Assembly (NCBI GenBank): GCA_026120185.1
Contig: JANUWF010001819.1
Coordinates: forward strand, 744,001 to 808,000
Length of the DNA stretch: 64,000 nt
Origin: Voacanga thouarsii
Taxonomy: Eukaryota; Streptophyta; Magnoliopsida; Gentianales; Apocynaceae
Direction: 5' to 3'
Made by a program: the position numbers and the translations under genes
The notes under the pieces: generated by a model
The model's input: only the letters and a program-made list of their open reading frames with translations
Databases searched by the model: none
Told to the model about the DNA's origin: nothing
Part shown: positions 23,370 to 36,289 of the stretch, in pieces
Position numbering within the stretch: position 1 is the stretch's first letter
Layout: the number at the start of each line of letters is the position of its first letter

Positions 23370-24342
23370 CTGCATTCGTATATATCAGCACACAGACACA
23401 CACACATACACGTACCAATGAGACAAGTTGAAAGGGAGCAGAAATATTGAATACCGTTGCGAATGAAGAGAATGAGAGTGGAATCAAGGTACTGAGGGAT
23501 GAACAGACCATCAAAGTATTAGATTCGATTTTAATTGGTTTCATTTGGTCAATTTGTTATTAAAAATTTTTTTTATCAAACAAAATAAATTATAATCTTA
23601 CATTATATTAAATAAAAATATTCTAATAATAATGCAAATAAAACAAAACATGTTTAAGAATATTTAATAATAAAATTAAATTAAATATCAATCAGACTAT
23701 GAAGTAGAGATTTCATTAAATAATTATAAATAAAGGACACTGAAGTAAAAAAGTAAAAAAAAAAAGAGAAAAGAAAAGAAGGAGATGCGAGGTGAAGTAG
23801 AGAAAGTAAAAGAGAGCAGACGTTGACATGAATGAAAAATTTGGGAAACAAAACCTTTAAGAAGACACAACTATCTTTGAACATGTTTTTTTTTTTTTTT
23901 AGGAAATATAAAGATTGCCTGGATTCAAATAATCCAGTTAAATTGAAATGAAAGTTATGCAGTATTTATGAATTAATTATTCAAATAAAAGTCTGAATTT
24001 AATGCATCCAGATACTCTTGACATTTTCTTAAAAGAAAAAAAAATACATTCATTCGATTTATTTGAATTTATTGAAGTAATCATTATACTAGCCTTTTTG
24101 AATCTCTTAAAATTATATTCTTTTTAATTTCTCATTTTTCATCTTTTTGGGTACTCTAAAAGTATTATTTTATATTTATACATTTCATCCCTCCAAAATT
24201 TTGAAGATTTTTTTAAAAATTTCATTGTTATTTGAATTGATTTTTTTTAAATCGGAGTTATTTGAATTTTTTGTTCTTTTAAATATTAGAGTTCATCTGA
24301 ATTATTTTTGAATCAAAAAATTAAGAAAATTACTGAAATTAT

Positions 24343-24370
24343 CCCGTGCAACGCACGAGCACCAACCTAG
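24343..24370 (+). other. Helitron 3' terminus with hairpin and CTAG
   Basis: The 6-bp stem CGTGC...GCACG with loop AAC (CCCGTGCAACGCACGAG), then CACCAACCTAG and host T at 24371. This is the terminator structure recognised in rolling-circle transposition of plant Helitrons. Confidence 0.8.
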
Positions 24371-24789
24371 TATACTTTTATTTTTCCCATAAATCTATAG
24401 GTTAAAGAGTAATTTTAAAAAGTACTTCTACATAACTTATTTTAGGATAATGCCATGGCAGAAATTGAGAGAGTAGCCAGCATGCTTTAGAACAATTTTA
24501 GCCTTAGAATAAGAAAATTAAAAACAGCTTAATTTCATGTCAGTTTTTTCATCACCAAAAAAAAAAAAAAAAGTAACTTAAAAAGATCTCAAAATAACTT
24601 CTACTCTTAAAATGTTAAAAGTCACTTATTTACGGCAATTCAAAACCAACACAAATTGTCCACTGAGATGTTAGTCAAAAGACTTATAGATATACATATA
24701 TACACATCACAGACCTGATATGGATTGAAAAAGAATTATAGCAACATAAAAGCATTAAACACAATTTTTTTAAATGAAAAGGTTATTCG
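24371..24789. other. Spacer between Helitron and gypsy element
   Basis: AT-rich and geneless. It ends with ATTCG (24785-24789), the left target copy of the gypsy element. Confidence 0.6.
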
Positions 24790-27195
24790 TGTAAGCCCCA
24801 AACCCAGCTTATTATTGGGCTTTTCTTTTTATTGATGTGTTAGTGGGTTTAACCCATGTGTTTAGAGGTTATTTTAATATAGAGTGATAGTTTTGAGGTT
24901 ATTTAACAAGTAGATTTGCAAGAGGGTTTTTAGTCTAATAAGATGGATCAATTACGTTCTGGGGCTAACGTATGTTGTTTTCTGGCAGACAAGAACACTT
25001 TGCAAGAGACAGTTTTGGTGAGAGAGGAAATCAACGAGAGAGAAGAACTTGATGAAGAGATTGTGTCGGAGGTCTCGAATCTAGGTAAGTCTTTCAATAT
25101 TCGCACTTTGGTTTGGGTTAATCTGCGCCTAGGACTTGATTATTGTTGAATTGAGCGTAAGGGTTTGATTTGGAGATTAGTTAGGAGTGTGGCAATTGAT
25201 TATATTTTAGGTTCTTGTAGGCGGTTAGATACTCCGATTATGGATTGTGGATTGATTGGTCTCTGAATTTGTCTGGTAAGTGATTTATGATTTTTCTGTG
25301 TTTTCTGACTTCCTGGTTTTCGAATATCAAATTATGAACCTTTTGTCAATGAATGTTATTTTCGTATTGCTAAATCGAATTGAGCATTATGTATGTTTAA
25401 TACTTTAAGTATTGTGATTGTGTGGATGGATTTGTGTAAAGTGAATTCTGTTTTGAGTCAGTATTGTGTTATGGAATTGATTGATGCTTGAGTGGGTTTT
25501 GGGGGAATTCTCAATCTCTATTATAAGGCCATTGGCTAGAGGTAGAGCTGTATTCAAACACAAATGAACTGAGCATCACATTTTTGAGCTCAAATTCGAA
25601 TATAATCGAACACTGTTCAAGTTTGTTTGTTTATTATTCGAGTTTGAGTTCGTTCGATTATTGTTTGATAATATTTGAGTTCGTTTAAATTCGAGTTCGA
25701 AAAACTTGGTTAATGTTCGAGTTCAAATTGTTTGAGTTCGTTTATTTTATATTTTATATTTTAAAATTTATAAAAATAATAATTCAAATTTTAATTAAAA
25801 TAATTAAATATTATAATATTAAATAAAAATATATAATAATATAATTAATATTAATATTAATATTATAATATAATATAAGATTTATTATGAATAAATCTTA
25901 ATATTATAAAATATAAATAAATAAATTAATATAATATAATTAATTTTAAAAATATATAATATGTTCACGAATGTTCGAATATATTCGTGAACATATTCGA
26001 GTTCGTTCGTTTATTATTCGAGGTCAAGTTCGTATTCAAGTTCATTCGTTTATTAAACGAACGAAGCTTGATTCGAAGACGAACGAGTTCGAATGAGCTT
26101 TTGTTCACAAACGTTTGGTTCGTTTACAGCTCTAGCTAGAAGGATATAATACTTAATTTTCAGTTATAAGGCCCTTACTTGGGGGATACACTACCTAGTT
26201 TTAGTTCAGGCCCTTCTCTTAACAGGATATAATAGTTAGGAGTTGATATCAGTAAATTGAAACCTTGCACTGAAGCGTGTCTCAGATTCTATAATATGCA
26301 TAATTCAATTATGTTTTTGGGTGTTTGTGAGTTCAATTATGTTTTGTTAAAACATGGTGGTTTGTTGTGTTCTCTTTTCTTGCTTTCTAGTTAGGGTATT
26401 GTAAACCTTAAAAAACCCAAAAACTGGCCAAATTGTACTATGTTTTGCTTTGAATTTCAGAACAGCGTTGCTTTTCCCGAGCAGACCCGGCACTGGCTCC
26501 ATCACCCTCACCCGGCGCTGGCCCAGCACTGGAAAACGCCGGGTTTCTTTTCTGCTTTAACCCGGCACCGTCCTTTCTCCTTAACCTGGCGCCGACTACC
26601 CCCTATACACCGCAATTTCGTTGCTTTTCCTCCCTTTTTCTCTGTTGGAAGCTTAGGAGTGCTTTGTTTGATTCATGAGAGTTCCCTTTGCAATGTTCAA
26701 TGTTCCCTCTTGGTCCTTGGAGTGCAAACCAACACACCATAAGGAGTTTTCTTGCATGATGATGAATTTTGTTAACGATTTGCAATGGATAAGTATTAGT
26801 AATTTGATCAATTCCAAAAAAGCTGTAATTTTTTTACTGAGCTAGTAAGCTCACCCATTTTTTATTAGTATTTTTGTAGGACATCAATTAAAAGAAGAGG
26901 AGTTAGATAAGTGATTTGAGGAAGCCTTGGTGTAATAGTTATTTGAAGGTTTCTGAACCTCCCATTTTATTTTTAGTTTTTCGATAGTAGAATGATGATA
27001 AATTTTGTTAATGTTAATGTGAGAATGTTTCTCGGATTATATTGTGATTTGAATTTGAGGAATTTGTATTTTGAGCTTCGATTATAATTTGGATTGATTA
27101 AGTAATTTTGGGAGTTATCTGTTGTGTTCTGTTATGGGTTCAATACTCTATTTTTAGAGTGCTGCTAGGTCATTCCTCGGACTCGAAGTGTGACA
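24790..27195 (+). repeat. 5' LTR of the gypsy element (with MITE insertion)
   Basis: 2406 bp including the 592-bp MITE at 25543-26134. It is clearly collinear with the 3' LTR on both sides of each insertion but has many substitutions, marking an old element. The 68-codon frame at 24943-25149 lies in the LTR and has no recognisable domain. Confidence 0.9.
25543..26134. mobile_element. hAT-type MITE inside the gypsy 5' LTR
   Basis: Perfect 10-bp terminal inverted repeats, TAGAGCTGTA and TACAGCTCTA, are flanked by 8-bp copies GCTAGAGG (25535-25542) and GCTAGAAG (26135-26142). The 3' LTR has the empty site (GGCTAGGGGGATATAA near 44400). The interior is rich in TTCGAGTTCG-like repeats in both orientations, with an AT-rich centre. 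No transposase, so non-autonomous. Confidence 0.9.
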
Positions 27196-27888
27196 TTTAG
27201 TAGTATCAGAGAAATAGTTTTGATTCTCTAAATTCGAATTTTCAGTGAATTAATTAAGTTAGGAATTAAGATTCACATTTAAGTTTGAATCATGAGATAG
27301 GTAGAAGTAAGAGAAGTACTTCCGGTTGTTTTGACTATTTGGTGATGTATTGATTCTTTTATATTTTCTTTTATTTATTTGATTATACTAGCACACGTGT
27401 CTTGAGGAGCTAGCAATGTCAAGAGGAAATAGAAGAGCGGTTCAGGAGGGTGTTAGTGACAGTGATTGGGACAGGGCAGTTGCACAGGCTCAGGGCTAGA
27501 CTAGTCAGGCAATTCAGGGTATAAGTTCTTTCACCACGGTTTCAGCACCGCGTTAGGTTTCTAATGTACCACATATGGAGGTCAGTCTACCTTTGCCTCC
27601 ACCATTTGTACCGCCGCCAGTTACTTCAAAGCCACTTCTAACTTCTAGGCCAACGAGGGTGCCCTCTTTCGTCCCATCAGCTATGCTGGGATTAGCACAC
27701 CATTGGACATGCCTACAGCTTTGGCTATAGTGGCTCAGGCAATGCAAAGCCAGCAACTACTGTGACAAGAGTAGATGAAAGTTTTGCACGAACAACTTAA
27801 ACTTCAGGAGAAACAATAGCGGCTCCAACGGGATGCGGAGCATAGGTATCAGAGGCATAATTCAGGAGCAAGATCATTATATGAACGC
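27196..27888 (+). other. Gypsy leader with primer-binding site
   Basis: TAGTATCAGAG (27201-27211) is a one-base variant of TGGTATCAGAG, which pairs with initiator methionine tRNA. Degraded gag N-terminal sequence begins near 27415 (ATGTCAAGAGGAAATAG) and is broken before 27889. Confidence 0.65.
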
Positions 27889-28790
27889 ATGAAGAAAATT
27901 AGACTCCCAACATTCAATGGTGTAGGTGGGCTGGGTAGAGCTGAAGAGTGGATTGAGGAATTGGAGCATCATTTAGAGACCATGGAGGTCCCGGAGGAGG
28001 TCAAGTCGAGGGTGGCTGTTTTGTTCTTAGTAAGGGAAGCATTGAGATGGTGGAAATGTGTGAAGTCTACCTACTATCAAGGAGAAGAGTCATTCACTTG
28101 GGAGAAGTTCAGAGAGATCTTTCTGGAACAGTACTTCCTAGATACCTTTAAGATGGAAAAGAAGAATCAGTTCTTCGAATTAGTGCAGACTGAGCATATG
28201 AGTGTAACGGATTATGCACTCCAATTTAACGCTTTGGGAAAATATGCTCCAATTATCACGCAAGTTCCTATCTCGAGGACGAACAGGTTTGTTTGTGGAC
28301 TGCATGCTAGAATTAGAGGAAAACTATTAGCAATCATCCCTAGCAATTATAAGGAGGCCTATCGAAGGAGTCTGAGGCAGAATTCAGACGGACGAACTCT
28401 GAGAGAGACAAGAAGAGATCGAGATCACAGTTTGAGCAGGGGCAGGGCACCCGCTCAGGCAGTGAGTCAGAAACAGGGTCCCAGACTTGTGCATAGCTAT
28501 GGGCAGAGTGTTAAGTTAGGTTGGCCTAGATTCCATTTGGGGCAGGGTTCTAGGGCTCTACCCCTAGGTCTTATGGACTCCAGAATGAGAGCTATGGCGA
28601 GTGTTCCGAGGCCAGTTGTTTTAGGGCCCTATACCGATAGTGCTACAGGGTCTTCAGTGTCCAACGTGAATTCAATTTGGAAGGATTGCAACACATGTGG
28701 TAAAAATCATCCAGGAGAGTGTAAATGGGCTATTGGAAGTTGCTTCAAGTGCAGAAAGTAGGGTCACAAGATTGGTCAGTGTCCAAAGTT
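27889..28790 (+). pseudogene. gag of the gypsy element (broken)
   Basis: The frame from 27889 begins RLPTFNGVGG in the retrotransposon Gag domain (RWWKCVK, FTWEKFREIFLEQYF). It ends in a CCHC zinc knuckle, CFKCRK, where TAG (28759-28761) replaces a codon before GHKIGQCPK. The true N-terminus lies upstream in broken sequence. It would form the particle shell and bind RNA. Confidence 0.88.
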
Positions 28791-28869
28791 AGCTTAGGGG
28801 CCGAGGCAAGCAATGGTCAGTTCAGGGCCACCCAAGGCCAGGGGACAGCAGTAGAGGTTCAATGCGTGA

Positions 28870-30102
28870 GTGTTCGCCCTCACCCGCGAGGAGGCAGATG
28901 AATCAGATGATATGGTGATAGGTACCATTTTGATTAACTCAATGCCTGTTATGGTTTTGTTTGACTATGGCGCATCTCATTTATTTATATCTCGTAGATT
29001 TGTTAAGACCCTCAAGATAACCCCTACCTATTTAGCCAATCCCTATAGGGTGTCTATTCCCAATAGCAAGGTGTTAGTCTCTAACCTGGTTCATAAGGGG
29101 TGTCAGGTGAGTATTGGTGAGAAGAAGTTAGAGGCTAATTTGATACATATTAACATGGTGGATTTTGACGTCATTTTAGGTATGGATTGGTTAACTAAGA
29201 ATTATGCTTTGGTAGATTGTCGGGAGAAGAGGATGCAGTTTGCGAGGTAGAAGAGCTTTTCATTTTCAGAATCAGGGAAGAGAGCAAGGTAAGAAGTCAA
29301 TTCCAGTGATTTCTGCAGTTAAGGCTCGTAAGATCTTGTAGAAGGGGTGCAAGGCGTATCTAGCCTATGTGGTTAATGTGGAGAAGTAGGAACCACAGAA
29401 AGAGGATATACTTGTTGTGAACGAATTTTTGGATGTATTTCCAGTGGATTTGCCAGGGGTGCCACCACAAAGGGAAGTTGACTTTTAAGATCAACCTTAT
29501 ATCAAGAGTAGAACCGATCTCCAAGCTTGCATACAGAATAGCTCTAGCAGAACTGAGAGAATTGAAAACTCAACTTCAGGAGTTATTGGATAAGAAATTC
29601 ATCCGACCTAGTGTATCACCATGGAGCGCGCCTATCTTATTTGTGAAGAAGAAGGATAGTAGCATGAGGATGTGCATTGACTATCGGGAATTGAACAAGA
29701 TAACTGTGAAGAATAAGTATTCATTATCAAGGATTGATTATTTGTTTGATCAATTGAAGGACGCTAAGGTTTTCTCTAAGATAGATTTGCATTCAGGATA
29801 CCATCAGTTGCGTATTAAATTGGAAGATATACCGAAGAGTGCATTTAGAACTCGTTATGGGCACTACGAGTTCTTGGTTATGCCTTTTAACTTAACTAAT
29901 GCACCGACAACATTCATGGAGTTGATGAATAGAGTGTTTAAGGATGAGTTGCATTGTGGTAGTGTTCATAGACGATATCTTGGTATATTCACCGTCGGAG
30001 GAGGTTCATCGAGAACATCGAAGGGTAGCTTTGCAGAGACTTCGGGAACAGAAGTTATATGCTAAGTTCAGCAAGTGTGAATTTTGGTTAAGGAGTGTTA
30101 CC
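28870..30102 (+). pseudogene. Protease and first part of reverse transcriptase of the gypsy element
   Basis: Retropepsin at 28870-29250: the active-site DSG is changed to DYG (VLFDYGASHLFIS), while the second signature (VILGMDWL) remains. [36 protein letters not shown], and the catalytic motif as FIDD ([11 protein letters not shown], about 29962-29994) in a shifted frame. The copia insertion splits RT at 30102, after FWLRSV. The missing codons continue at 39583. Confidence 0.88.
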
Positions 30103-32157
30103 TGTTGGGAATATGCCCTCTTAGACTAGTTTTTTTATGAAAATATCGAATATGTTAATAAAAGAATTTATTTGTCAGAAATCATTTGTGAAATAATTTT
30201 CTTTATTTGTGTACATTTTCATTTGGAACAACCCATTGTGTTTGAATAAGTGATCCATGTGAATGGAGGTCTTTCACAATAAGGTATGGATCATGGGTTA
30301 TTTAAACACATAAACAGTTGTTCTTAACCAATTGATGAGAATGAAAATCTTTTCATATTTAGGTTATTATGTTATGAGTTTCAAATAGGGAATGACTTAC
30401 CGTTAGCCAGTGAGTGGTCCACTCATTTCATGATATAAGCGTATTTCGAATATGTAAAATAGGACTTGTAGTAGCGGTTTCTAAAAAATACTATATGGTA
30501 GAAGCCTACACTACTACCGCTACAGTGTGGACTAGTACTCTATGACTTGAGTATGAGTTGGTGGTCTGGCGAAACTGGAAGCATATGCTTTGATATACTA
30601 TAGTTGAGGTTCTATCGGAGAGCCAATATACTTGTATGTTAGGTATGTGTGACTAGTTAGTTAAGACAAACTTGAACAAGATAATTTCTATACTATATCG
30701 CCCCTTGTGGTTGTCCGAATGATCTAAATATCCAGGGCCCTGGGAAACGTGATTTGGATGTTTGCTTTAGGGTCGCAACATTGGAAAACGAAAACACTCC
30801 AGGAAGTTGTGAATCATTGGACTAGAAGCCTAAGGATGGTAGATGTCTTTTAGAGAGGTGTTAGTACACTTCTTTTTCTCTAAATGTACGACGATGTGTA
30901 GAAGGGTATTTTAGTCATTTCACTTGCAGGTCGAAGACTTTGCTAATGCAGCATTGTCCTTGGGGTCAATATTTCTTTATGGTGATATTAAAAAATATTT
31001 AAAATACAAAATACATTTATTTATATAGTAGGGGTATTTTGGTCATTTTAGTAGCTAAGGCGATGTGTCTTTTTGGTCCTCGAAATAGCCCATATGTCCT
31101 AATTAATTTTTGGGTTGAGAAATTGATCTCAATTGAGAGAGTTTATTTTATTCGGGAAGTCTAATTTATTATTAGACTGGAATAAAATAAATGGAGAGAA
31201 ATTTATTTTCTGGTTTAATTGGTTAATTAATTATTCAGGACCTGGGTCCAGTTTAAATAATTAGAAAATTAACCGGGACTTAAACTAGAGGAAAATAGTT
31301 ATTACTTAATTATTTATTGGATTATTTATTTAATTAAATCCCAATAAATAAATAATTAAAGTTTAATTATTTTTTGGTTCATTTGGGTTCATTAATTATT
31401 TATTGGGTTATTTATTTAATCCCAAGAAAAATAATTAATGTTTATTATTTTGGACTTTTCGGGTCCAAGAAAAATAATAAATATTATATTTGCTCTAATA
31501 GCCTGGACCGTAGGATTTTTTCGGACACAGTTTAGAAGATTTTAGGGTGAAGCCGAAATTTATTTTGTAAATAATATTCGGGTATTAAATCCCGAAAATA
31601 TTATTTTTATCAAAATAATTATTTTTGATTTTATGACTCGTGGCTTTCTGTGTAGAAAAATAAAATAAAAGAAAAGAAAAAAATAAAATAAATGTCTCTT
31701 GGCTTTCTCTCTCTCGTGCCTATTTGTTATCTTGGCTTTTAGTTTTCTTCACCAGTTTTGATTTTATTTGAAGAAACTAAGCCTGGAAATGGATAGCTAG
31801 AAAACTGAGGAAAAATGGTCTGATTTTTTTTTCCCCTTCAATCCTTTGTGTGCTCACCAACTGGAAAATTAGGCTGGGAATATTCCATGAATTAAAAAAG
31901 TCTAGCATTAAAGCTTCACCGGAGGAAAAGGAAGAAATACAGTGCACTGGACAGTGGACGCTTCACTGGATGTTCATGAACGGGTGATGAAGAAGCTATT
32001 TTTCTAGGTTCAAAGCTTTCTTCAATATTCTTCAAGTTTTAAAGGCTCCAACAAGTGTGTTTCAAGCCCACCATGATGCTCTCATACTCTGTATATTATT
32101 CATGTTCTTCCATTTTCGTCATTGTGAACATGCTCTGTGATTTTATCAATTCCTTCA
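30103..32157 (+). repeat. 5' LTR of nested copia element
   Basis: 2055 bp. It differs from the 3' LTR (2029 bp) by scattered substitutions and small indels, so it is older than the copia at 5096 but younger than its gypsy host. Related, more diverged LTRs lie at 2676-4481 and 42522-44360. Confidence 0.92.
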
Positions 32158-32830
32158 AGTGGTATCAGAGCATAGATTTGATTGACTTAGGGAGTATGTT
32201 AGTTAATAAAAATGGAGAAGAACATTGTTTGGAGCTTAAACATGTGATCCTTCGCTATTTATGATACGGGACGTGCTGTCTATAAATTTTCACAGAGCAT
32301 TTTGTGAAATTTGGTTTTAGAGTTTTGATCGTGTAAACCCAATTTAAATGGGTATAGGCGGTTGTAGTTTTGGTTTGGATGAGTTTTTGTAATGAAAAAT
32401 GTCCAAAGAAGCAAAAGGAAGCGATTTACAGAAGAAAATCGTAGAAGAATCGTGTAGAAAATCATTATGGAGAAGATGACACTATTCCTAAGCCGCCGTC
32501 CAAGCCAAGCCGCCGCGCCGAGCTGCTGTAGTTGTGAGAGAAGCCATGTCTGATGAGCCGATGGAGCCGAGCCAATTTAGTGAAATCCAAGTCGAATTTC
32601 ATTTGAAATGTTGCAATTGAATTGCAATTGCTATTCGGGCGGATATGCGGGTTATCGGGCGGACTCGCGAGTCGGCAGCTGAGGGAGGCACAGACGCAGG
32701 TCATGGGTCGCGGATCAGCTCCGCGGGTTGTAGCAGAGTGAGATCTTGTGCGGCCGGTGCACTGGGCGCTTTGTGAGCCGCAGTGCATGCGGGCACGGAT
32801 CCGGTGCAACCGGTGCACGTGGACCGCTAG

Positions 32831-32867
<37 letters not shown>

Positions 32868-34031
32868 TCCTATACCAGGCGAAGTTAATATTTTTGCAAT
32901 AGTTTATATTCTTGAAATATATTTGCATGAAAAATATTAGTAAATGATTTTAGGATTAAATAAGATAATTAATTAATTAATTAATATGTTTAATTCTATT
33001 ATTTGGGCACATAGGTTTAAAAATAGAAAAGTATGAAAATGTTTACTGTTTTCTGACATGCTATTTATTTTGTGTACCTATGTGCACGGTTTCTCAAAGA
33101 TCAAAGTCTTTGGGAATATTTATGCAAGGAAAACTTTTTTCTTGGAAAAAATTAAATGGTTATTTTAACTTGAACAAAAATTAATCCTTAGATATTTTCT
33201 CAAATGACGTAATCCTTGGCATAGAAAATATGTTGGATTTAGATATTTTTGTTGGATTTAGATATTTTTGTATGTTAAAATAGAAAGCCATTTTATTTTA
33301 TTATACACAAGAAAAATTGTTTTGTTAAATAAAATTGAGACCAAAGTCTCGAAAAAGTTTTAATTGGAAAATTTTTGAAATCATTAAGTTTTAACTTAAA
33401 TAAAATTAGTTTATGGAAAAATCTCTCAAAGGATATAATTCTTGACATAGAGATTTTGATGGATTTGGATATTTTATTTTTAAGTTAAAGGAAAACTTAA
33501 TGGAATTTCAAAATGATATTTTTCCAGAAAACTTTATTTTAAAAAAGATTAAGTGGGAGAGGGGTTCCAATGGCCCCACGGCTTCCATCACGATCCTCAT
33601 TAGAGATCGTGGGTCTCCTCGTGTCACCCTGAGAGTGAACCCGTATAGGATGGGGATACCACAAGGATCTAGACCTAATAGAAGGATGTAATTAATAACT
33701 CGGGACACATTCTATAATCGGCCAGCCCACGTTGGAAGTTATAGTGCGAGGAATGTCCATAGGAAATGAGAGGAAACGACCATCCCACGATGGAGTTATC
33801 CTCTAGATTATTACCTAGAAGGGAAATTAATTTGTGGTGGTTATTACACTTAGCTTAGGGAAATGTTAATCTTCCAAAGAAGTTATGTCAGTATTCCTTA
33901 GAGCCAAATTAATTTCTGTACACAAATTTATTTTCACAAACTAAATCCTTTCTTTTATTTTTCGATTTTTCAGAAATGGTGGGAGGTTCATTTAGTCCTT
34001 TGGCCGTTATTCTCCGTGAGAATAAGTTAAC
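32158..34031 (+). other. Long untranslated leader of nested copia element
   Basis: TGGTATCAGAGC (32160-32171), the complement of the 3' end of initiator Met tRNA, is the primer-binding site. The 1.9-kb leader contains a GC-rich part (about 32490-32830), a TA run (32834-32862) and a small tandem repeat of TGTTGGATTTAGATATTTT (33231-33270). Short frames here (e.g. 32465-32818 minus, 33500-33691) are unlike known proteins. Confidence 0.75.
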
Positions 34032-34760
34032 ATGACCAAACTATATGAACTGGAAGAGGAACCTGGACATAATACTCACATGAAGTATAAGTATGTCCTT
34101 TATGAGACCTGCCCTGTAATCGGGGACGGTTCCACCGACAAAGAGCGAGAGGCTGAGAAGGCATGGAAGAAGGCTAATGAAATGGTATGTTGCTATATAC
34201 TAGCCTCCATGTCTAATTTGCTCCAGTCTAAACACGGGCACATGGCTTCTGCGTATGACATTAGTCATTCATTGGCCACTATGTTCGCAGATAAGAGCTG
34301 GCCTACAAGGTAGGAGGTTCTTTGAATTATAATAAACTCTAAGATGGCTGAGGGAGCATCAGTCGGGGAGCATATGCTCAAGATGATTGCTGCTTTCAAG
34401 AAGGCAAAAATCTTAGGGATATCATTGACCCCGGGAGCCAAGTGGACATGGTTCTCGAATTTCTACCAGGTTCCTTTACTCAATTCAAATTAAATTACAA
34501 TATGAACAAGTTAAATATGAGTTTGACTGAGTTGATGAAGGAACTTCAGATAGCGGAGAAGGTCATGAAGCCACATTCAATGGCCATGATTGCTAAGGCT
34601 TCTTCCTCAAGAACTGGGTCCAAGCCTAAAAAGTTCAAAAGGAAGAAGGAAAACACAGTAGCCCAACCCAAGACTCAGCCCAAAGACAAACCGACGGGCA
34701 AGTGTTTCATATGTGGGAAGAAGGGACACTGAGAAAAAGAGTATCCAAATCTTCAAGCCA
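34032..34760 (+). pseudogene. gag of nested copia element (broken)
   Basis: The frame from 34032 carries copia Gag sequence and stops at 34311-34313. It resumes at 34442-34732 (VLEFLPGSFTQFKLNYN, LTELMKEL). The zinc knuckle CFICGKKGH is followed by a TGA (34730-34732), and the final Cys is replaced by Tyr in the read-through (EKEYPN). Confidence 0.82.
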
Positions 34761-34779
34761 AGAAAAATCCCACATGTAA

Positions 34780-36180
34780 TGTTCTCTATCTAGAGTTTAT
34801 ATCAGTGGTTGGATCAACGTCCACTTGGATTGTTGATTCAGGAGTCATTGATCATATCTGTAACTCCTTTCGGGGGGTTTAAAAAAATAAGTAGACTCAA
34901 GAAGGTCGAACATGGATTACGCGTGGGAAATGGAGCACAAGTCTGGGCCCTTGCAGTGGGAAAGATGGATCTTGTTTTTTATTGTAATAAAAAAGTGGTT
35001 TTAATAGGTATTTTGTATATACCTGGTTTTCGTCAGAATTTGATTTCAGTTGTAAAACTTATAAATCAAAGATATTCTGTATCTTTTCATTCTGGTATTT
35101 CTATCAGTAGAAATGGAGAAATATAATGTACTGGGCATATGTATGGAAATCTATTCTATTTAAACCCTATTAATAATCAATCAAATAACGCTCAATCTGA
35201 ACCTTTAACTAAGAAGAGAAAGACCAATGTCAATGACTCATATTTTTTGCATCTGAGGTTGGGTTACATCAACTCAAACAGGATTCAGAGGCTAATCCAT
35301 GATGGGCCTTTAGACTCATTGAGATTGGAGAATTGGCCTTAATGTGAATATTGTCTGATAGGAAAGATGACCAAAAGGTCTTTTATCCCAAAGGCGGATA
35401 GTGCCAAGGAGGTACAAAGTCTTGTTTACACTGATGTGTGTAGTCCATTGTCTACACTAGCTAGAGGAGGTTTTTGAGTTCTTCATTACTTTCACGGATG
35501 ATTGTACATGGTTTGGTTACGTTTACCTGATGAGACACTAGTCTGACTCTTTTGACAAGTTCAAAGAGTTTAAGGCTAAAGTAGAGCGTCGGACAGGTAA
35601 ATTAATCAAGACTTTACGATCGGATCGTGGTGGAGAGTACCTCCTAAGTGAATTCGAGGACTACATGGTACATCATGGGATAGTATCCCAACTCTCTGTG
35701 CCGGGGACACCCCAACAAAACGGAGTAGCTGAGAAAAGGAACAGGATATTGATGAAAATGGTCAAAAGCATGATGCCTTATGCTACTCTGCCAGTTTCTT
35801 TTTGGGGATATGCCCTAGAATATATTCTGAACTTGGTGCTTTCCAAGTCAGTACCTAGGACTCCCTATGAGATGTGGATTGGGCGTAAGCCAAGTCTGAA
35901 TCATCTCAGGATATGGAGTTGTCCAGTTTATGTACTGATCAAGGGAGACAAGTTGGAACCAAGATCAGAATTATGCTATTTTGTTGGGTATCCAAAAGGA
36001 ACAAATGGTGGTTACTTTTATCATCCTAAGGAGCAGAAGGTACAGGTTAGTACCAATGCTAGATACTTAGAGGATGATCAAAGTACTTCCACGAAAGGTT
36101 CAACTAGGTTGGAACTCGAGGAGAAGTTATCTTCGGAAGCAACTTCTTCTGACCCAATTGTGGAACGAGAAGAGGTATAG
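34780..36180 (+). pseudogene. Protease and integrase of nested copia element (broken)
   Basis: Protease: a retropepsin-like WIVDSGVIDHICNSF reading near 34825-34870, in a frame different from its neighbours. Integrase: LHLRLGYINSNRI near 35245, zinc cysteines CEYC near 35344, and after several stops the core with RSDRGGEY (35620-35640) and GTPQQNGVAEKRNR (35705-35746). GYPKGTNGGYF near 35986 marks the C-terminal part. Multiple stops lie between 35338 and 35600. Confidence 0.85.
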
Positions 36181-36289
36181 CCTCAAGAGCCTGTACAAAT
36201 GGTGCCTTGTCGCAGTAGGTTCCAGATAGATGGTATGGAGAAGCTTTTGAGCTGGTTTCTAATCATCAGGAATAAGACCCCACTAGATA

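Larger units (their letters stand above)
20613..24370 (+). mobile_element. Probable non-autonomous Helitron carrying captured gene fragments
   Basis: The 3' end has the classic plant Helitron structure: a short GC palindrome, CCCGTGCAACGCACGAG, followed by a short spacer and CTAG at 24367-24370, then T. A fitting 5' end, TCTATATTACATATATAAAA, begins at 20613 after A, so insertion is between A and T with no target duplication. Inside are pieces of at least three genes: a YEATS exon (+), an acidic protein (+) and a cupin exon (-). There is no Rep/helicase frame, so it would depend on another element. The 3' end is firm; the 5' end is chosen by motif and context. Confidence 0.7.

Noticed and set aside
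23092..23544. A 150-codon minus-strand frame as an intact cupin
   Set aside because: Only 23234-23369 resembles the cupin; the rest is the complement of the acidic gene and low-complexity (Val-Cys) sequence.
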